A stretch of 34,538 nucleotides of DNA from Actinomycetota bacterium (lineage in GTDB: Bacteria > Actinomycetota > Thermoleophilia > BMS3ABIN01). How positions within the stretch are numbered: the stretch's first letter is position 1; every line of letters begins with the position of its first letter. The notes under the pieces were generated by a model that worked only from the letters and a program-made list of their open reading frames with translations, made no database searches and was not told the DNA's origin. Positions 31,937 to 34,538 of the stretch are shown here, in pieces. The stretch lies in assembly GCA_023489275.1 (NCBI GenBank), contig JAMDDD010000040.1:1-34538 (forward strand), read 5' to 3'. The position numbers were made by a program, and so were the translations under genes.

Positions 31937-33024
31937 CATGCTGCCGCCCTTCTCATTCGCTTACGAATCAGCGATTTTCTGAGCACCGGCTGGAAAAGAA
32001 AGATGAGTGCGATGGTTGACACCCAGCTAAAAGCCGCCACCGGCGGCAGGAAGCTGTTTGGCAGCAGGATGATAAGCAGTCCCGTGACGCCCAGGTTAAC
32101 CAGACTGAGAGGGATCAGCACCTTCCAGGCAAAATTCATCAGCTGGTCAATCTGCAGCCGGGGGAAAGTCGAGAAGAACCAGATCACGACAAAGACCAGC
32201 ACCAGCACTTTCAGAATCAGCCAGCCGGGGCTGCCGGCGAACGGTCCCCGCCAGCCGCCGAGGAAAAGAGTGGCGCCGGTAAGCGACCAGATGGCGGCGT
32301 TGCCCCATTCGATCAGGCCGTAAAAGAAACCCCAGCGCATGCCGCCGTACTCTGTCATATAGCCTCCAACCAGCTCTGACTCGGCTTCCGGCAAATCAAA
32401 GGGGGTGCGGTTCAGCTCGGCCATGCCGGCGATGATAAATACCACGAACGCCAGCGGCTGCACGGCGATAAACCAGACCCGGCCCTGGGCTCCGACGACG
32501 TTATTCAGGCTGAGCGACCCCACCAGCATGGCGATGATGATGATGTTAAGGATCATCGGGACTTCATAGGAGACCATCTGGGCGACCGAACGGAGGCCGC
32601 CCAGCAGCGAGTACTTGTTATGCGAGGCCCAGCCGGCCAGCAGGATACCCAAAACCGTGAATGAGCCAAAGGCGACTACGTAAACCAGGCCCACGTTCAG
32701 GTTGGCGATCGTAAAACCCTTGCTAAACGGGATAACGCTGACGGCGAGGACCGGCGTGATGAACGCGATGATTGGCGCCAGCATAAACAGGAACCGGTCA
32801 CTGCGATTGGGGGTAATGTCCTCCTTGAGCATCAGCTTGAGAAAATCAGCCATCGGCTGCAAGAGGCCGGCCGGGCCGACCCGGTTGGGGCCGAGCCGGT
32901 CGCTCATGAATCCGGAGATGCGGCGGATAGCAAAGGGAAAAACGATGGCACTCAAGGCCGGCACCGCCACGGCGATCACCACGGCAGCGATCAGATGCTC
33001 AAAGAATGACAGGTTCCAACTCAC
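31936..33024 (-). CDS. nuoH: NADH-quinone oxidoreductase subunit H
   Basis: NuoH joins the peripheral and membrane arms and forms part of the quinone chamber. The protein has 362 residues and eight to nine membrane helices. It carries G-P-N-R-V-G-P-A-G-L-L-Q-P near the N-terminus and the acidic loop A-E-L-N-R-T-P-F-D-L-P-E-A-E-S-E-L-V. The start is GTG 33024, overlapping the nuoD stop as GTGA. It ends in a basic tail. Downstream it meets the NuoI/NuoF fusion where a plain nuoI would normally be. Confidence 0.96.
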   Translation of the reverse strand: MSWNLSFFEHLIAAVVIAVAVPALSAIVFPFAIRRISGFMSDRLGPNRVGPAGLLQPMADFLKLMLKEDITPNRSDRFLFMLAPIIAFITPVLAVSVIPFSKGFTIANLNVGLVYVVAFGSFTVLGILLAGWASHNKYSLLGGLRSVAQMVSYEVPMILNIIIIAMLVGSLSLNNVVGAQGRVWFIAVQPLAFVVFIIAGMAELNRTPFDLPEAESELVGGYMTEYGGMRWGFFYGLIEWGNAAIWSLTGATLFLGGWRGPFAGSPGWLILKVLVLVFVVIWFFSTFPRLQIDQLMNFAWKVLIPLSLVNLGVTGLLIILLPNSFLPPVAAFSWVSTIALIFLFQPVLRKSLIRKRMRRAAA

Positions 33025-34148
33025 CGGTCAACCGACCCCATGATCAGGTCGAGGCTGCCGGTGATGCCGACGACATCCGCCATTTTGTTGCCGGGGAGGA
33101 TTTTTGGCAGTGTCGAAATAGCCACGAAGCAGGAATCGCGCAGCTTCAGCCGGTAAGGCCTTAAGGAACCGTCGGAGACCAGATAGTTGGACCATTCGCC
33201 GCGCCCTGTCTCCACCGCGGCGAAGCTCTCGCCGGCCGGCGGCCGGAGCATCGGTGGAATCCGCATGTTCACCGGTCCTCCCGGCAGAGCATCCAGGGCC
33301 TGCCCGATGATCCGCACGGACTGGCGCAGCTCCTCAATCCGGCATTTGTAGCGGTCGAAGCTGTCACCGTTCAGGCCGGTAGGAATGTCAAAATCAAGCT
33401 CGGGATAAACTGAATACGGGTTATGGCGCCTTAAGTCAACCGGCACGCCCGAGGCGCGCAGATTCGGGCCTGAAAGGCCGAAGTCGAGCGCCTGCTCCGG
33501 CGAGATCACGCCCATCCCCAGCGACCGCGCCAGAAAGATCTCGTTGCCGGTGATCAGCTGCTCGTACTCGTCAATCATCGCCGGAAACCGTTTTAAAAAT
33601 TTGCGGCACTGCTCTTCGAAGCCGTCCGGAAGGTCGTAGCGGACGCCGCCGACGCGGGCAAAGTTGTACATCATCCGCTGCCCGGTCAGCAGCTCCAGCA
33701 GGTCCAGAACGTCTTCGCGGTCGCGGAACGTCCACAGCACCGGCGTTACCGCGCCCAGGTTCAGCAGGTAGTCGCCGATGGCCATGTGATGGCTGATGAT
33801 GCGGTTGAGCTCGCCAGCGATGACCCGCAGATACTCCGCCCGGGGAGGCGGCTCGATCTCCATCAGATCCTCGATGGCGCGGACGTAAGCCCATTCCATG
33901 AAGAAACCGGCCAGGTAGTCCAGCCGCGACAGCATCGAGAAAAACTGCATATAAGTGCGGTTCTCTGCCAGCTTCTCGAAGCCGCGGTGCAGGTATCCGA
34001 GCTGTGGATCGACGCTGACGATTAACTCGCCATCCAGGTGCAGCACCAGCCGCAGAACCCCGTGTGTGGAAGGGTGTTGCGGTCCCATGTTGAGAACCAT
34101 TTCTTCCAGGCGCAAATCCCTGTCTTTTTCTAAGGCTGTTTCTGCCAT
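33021..34148 (-). CDS. nuoD: NADH-quinone oxidoreductase subunit D
   Basis: NuoD is the 49-kDa-type subunit that forms the quinone pocket next to cluster N2. The protein has 375 residues with the typical start N-M-G-P-Q-H-P-S-T-H-G-V-L-R-L (quinone-site His), G-Y-L-H-R-G-F-E-K-L, and the R-L-D-Y motif. The C-terminus lacks the hydrogenase cysteines and ends V-G-I-T-G-S-L-D-L-I-M-G-S-V-D-R, as in complex I. ATG 34148 is preceded by GAGGA. It is separated from nuoC by a heptamer element and overlaps nuoH by four bases. Confidence 0.96.
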   Translation of the reverse strand: MAETALEKDRDLRLEEMVLNMGPQHPSTHGVLRLVLHLDGELIVSVDPQLGYLHRGFEKLAENRTYMQFFSMLSRLDYLAGFFMEWAYVRAIEDLMEIEPPPRAEYLRVIAGELNRIISHHMAIGDYLLNLGAVTPVLWTFRDREDVLDLLELLTGQRMMYNFARVGGVRYDLPDGFEEQCRKFLKRFPAMIDEYEQLITGNEIFLARSLGMGVISPEQALDFGLSGPNLRASGVPVDLRRHNPYSVYPELDFDIPTGLNGDSFDRYKCRIEELRQSVRIIGQALDALPGGPVNMRIPPMLRPPAGESFAAVETGRGEWSNYLVSDGSLRPYRLKLRDSCFVAISTLPKILPGNKMADVVGITGSLDLIMGSVDR

Positions 34149-34170
34149 AATAAATCCTCAAATCAATTCA

Positions 34171-34258
34171 GTTTTTGTTTCAAGTTGCCAGTTTCCCGTT
34201 TTTAGTTACGGGCTGCGTTTCTCGCAACTTGGAAATCAGCAACTCGAAACTAGAAACT
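34171..34258. repeat. Heptamer repeat element, nuoC-nuoD junction
   Basis: Five units GTTTCAA, GTTGCCA, GTTTCCC, GTTTTTA, GTTACGG stand in exact 7-base phase at 34177-34211. An inverted arm (GCAACTT, GGAAATCA, GCAACT, CGAAACT, AGAAACT) lies at 34224-34258, with one 8-base step. The nuoC stop codon (34250-34252) lies within the second arm. Confidence 0.8.
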
Positions 34259-34538
34259 TGTTTTGCCTTCGCCGGGCAGCCGCTTGGCGGCGCCAACGCC
34301 CTCAAAACTCCATTCTTCGCGGCGGACACGGTGCGGGCGGGCGTCCTTCCGCAACGGGAAGACGCCGTCTTCGCCGCGGGTAAGGATGCGGCGCAGATCA
34401 GGATGCCCTTCGTAAACGATGCCGAGCAGATCGAAAGTTTCCCGCTCGTGCCACTCCGCTGTACTCCAGATGCGCGACAGCGTTGGCACAACCGGACTTT
34501 CCGGGTCCAGGCCGGCGCGCAGCTCGGCGGCAATCCCG
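34250..34538 (-). CDS. nuoC: NADH-quinone oxidoreductase subunit C, C-terminal part
   Basis: Only the last 95 or so codons are in the window; the 5' end lies beyond the right edge. The peptide holds the NuoC signature [18 protein letters not shown], followed by G-H-P-D-L-R-R-I-L and P-L-R-K-D. NuoC sits in the peripheral arm next to NuoD and NuoB. The final residues (K-T-S-F) and the stop codon are contributed by the heptamer element, so the C-terminus has been reshaped by the repeat. nuoA and nuoB are expected further to the right. Confidence 0.92.
   Translation of the reverse strand, partial: GIAAELRAGLDPESPVVPTLSRIWSTAEWHERETFDLLGIVYEGHPDLRRILTRGEDGVFPLRKDARPHRVRREEWSFEGVGAAKRLPGEGKTSF

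Noticed and set aside
24636-34258. CRISPR array
   Set aside because: The repeats are 7 bases long with no unique spacers of 30-40 bases, and no cas genes are present.

Overview
The window looks like part of a high-GC bacterial chromosome. I suspect a deep-branching, anaerobic or microaerophilic actinobacterial-type lineage. The supports are GTG/TTG starts in the GC-rich genes, rubrerythrin-type proteins under an Rrf2 regulator, an iron-sulfur-rich complex I, and an SbcD-like nuclease of the D-W-Q-L-G type. The taxonomic guess is inference only; no rRNA gene is present.

Left part (1-4600) is a patchwork of decayed and mobile DNA. It starts AT-rich, with an orphan aromatic-rich ORF, a terminator and a lipoprotein. 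Then come an IS5-type transposase remnant, a scrap of bulb-lectin repeat and a C-terminally truncated dGTPase, all partly joined in one frame. A zinc-ribbon microprotein and a broken tyrosine-recombinase gene follow. Next are a DUF433/DUF5615 toxin-antitoxin pair and broken DUF2283 and ParB-like genes.

Middle-left (4614-14454, all minus strand) is a four-gene cluster transcribed leftwards: a helicase-nuclease restriction subunit, a DNA adenine methyltransferase, an SbcD-like nuclease and an SbcC/YhaN-like ATPase. A palindromic dispersed repeat lies between the restriction and methylase genes and supplies the restriction gene's stop codon. tRNA-Phe(GAA) lies just beyond the cluster, so 2.8-15 kb may be an old island between a tRNA gene and an integrase remnant.

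Middle (15.4-21.5 kb) holds a GAF-GGDEF diguanylate cyclase, a second lipoprotein, a putative oxidative-stress group (Rrf2 regulator, rubrerythrin-like and ferritin-like proteins), rmuC and several microproteins. One of these is very acidic and has a near-perfect Shine-Dalgarno and its own terminator.

Right part (21599 to the right edge, minus strand) is a complex I operon in the order nuoC(partial)-D-H-[I N-half/F]-[G-like/I C-half]-J-K-L-M-N. The most striking point is that no intact nuoI exists. Its N-terminal half, with the first 4Fe-4S motif, is fused to the front of NuoF. Its C-terminal half, with the second motif, is fused to the end of a NuoG-like protein that also carries a GltD-type FAD/NAD(P) module. 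It looks as if an electron-input module was inserted into the middle of nuoI, between nuoH and nuoJ. In addition, all four non-overlapping gene junctions with more than 50 bases in this operon are filled by phased 7-base repeats, generally in inverted arms. These elements even provide the nuoC stop codon and the nuoM initiation region.
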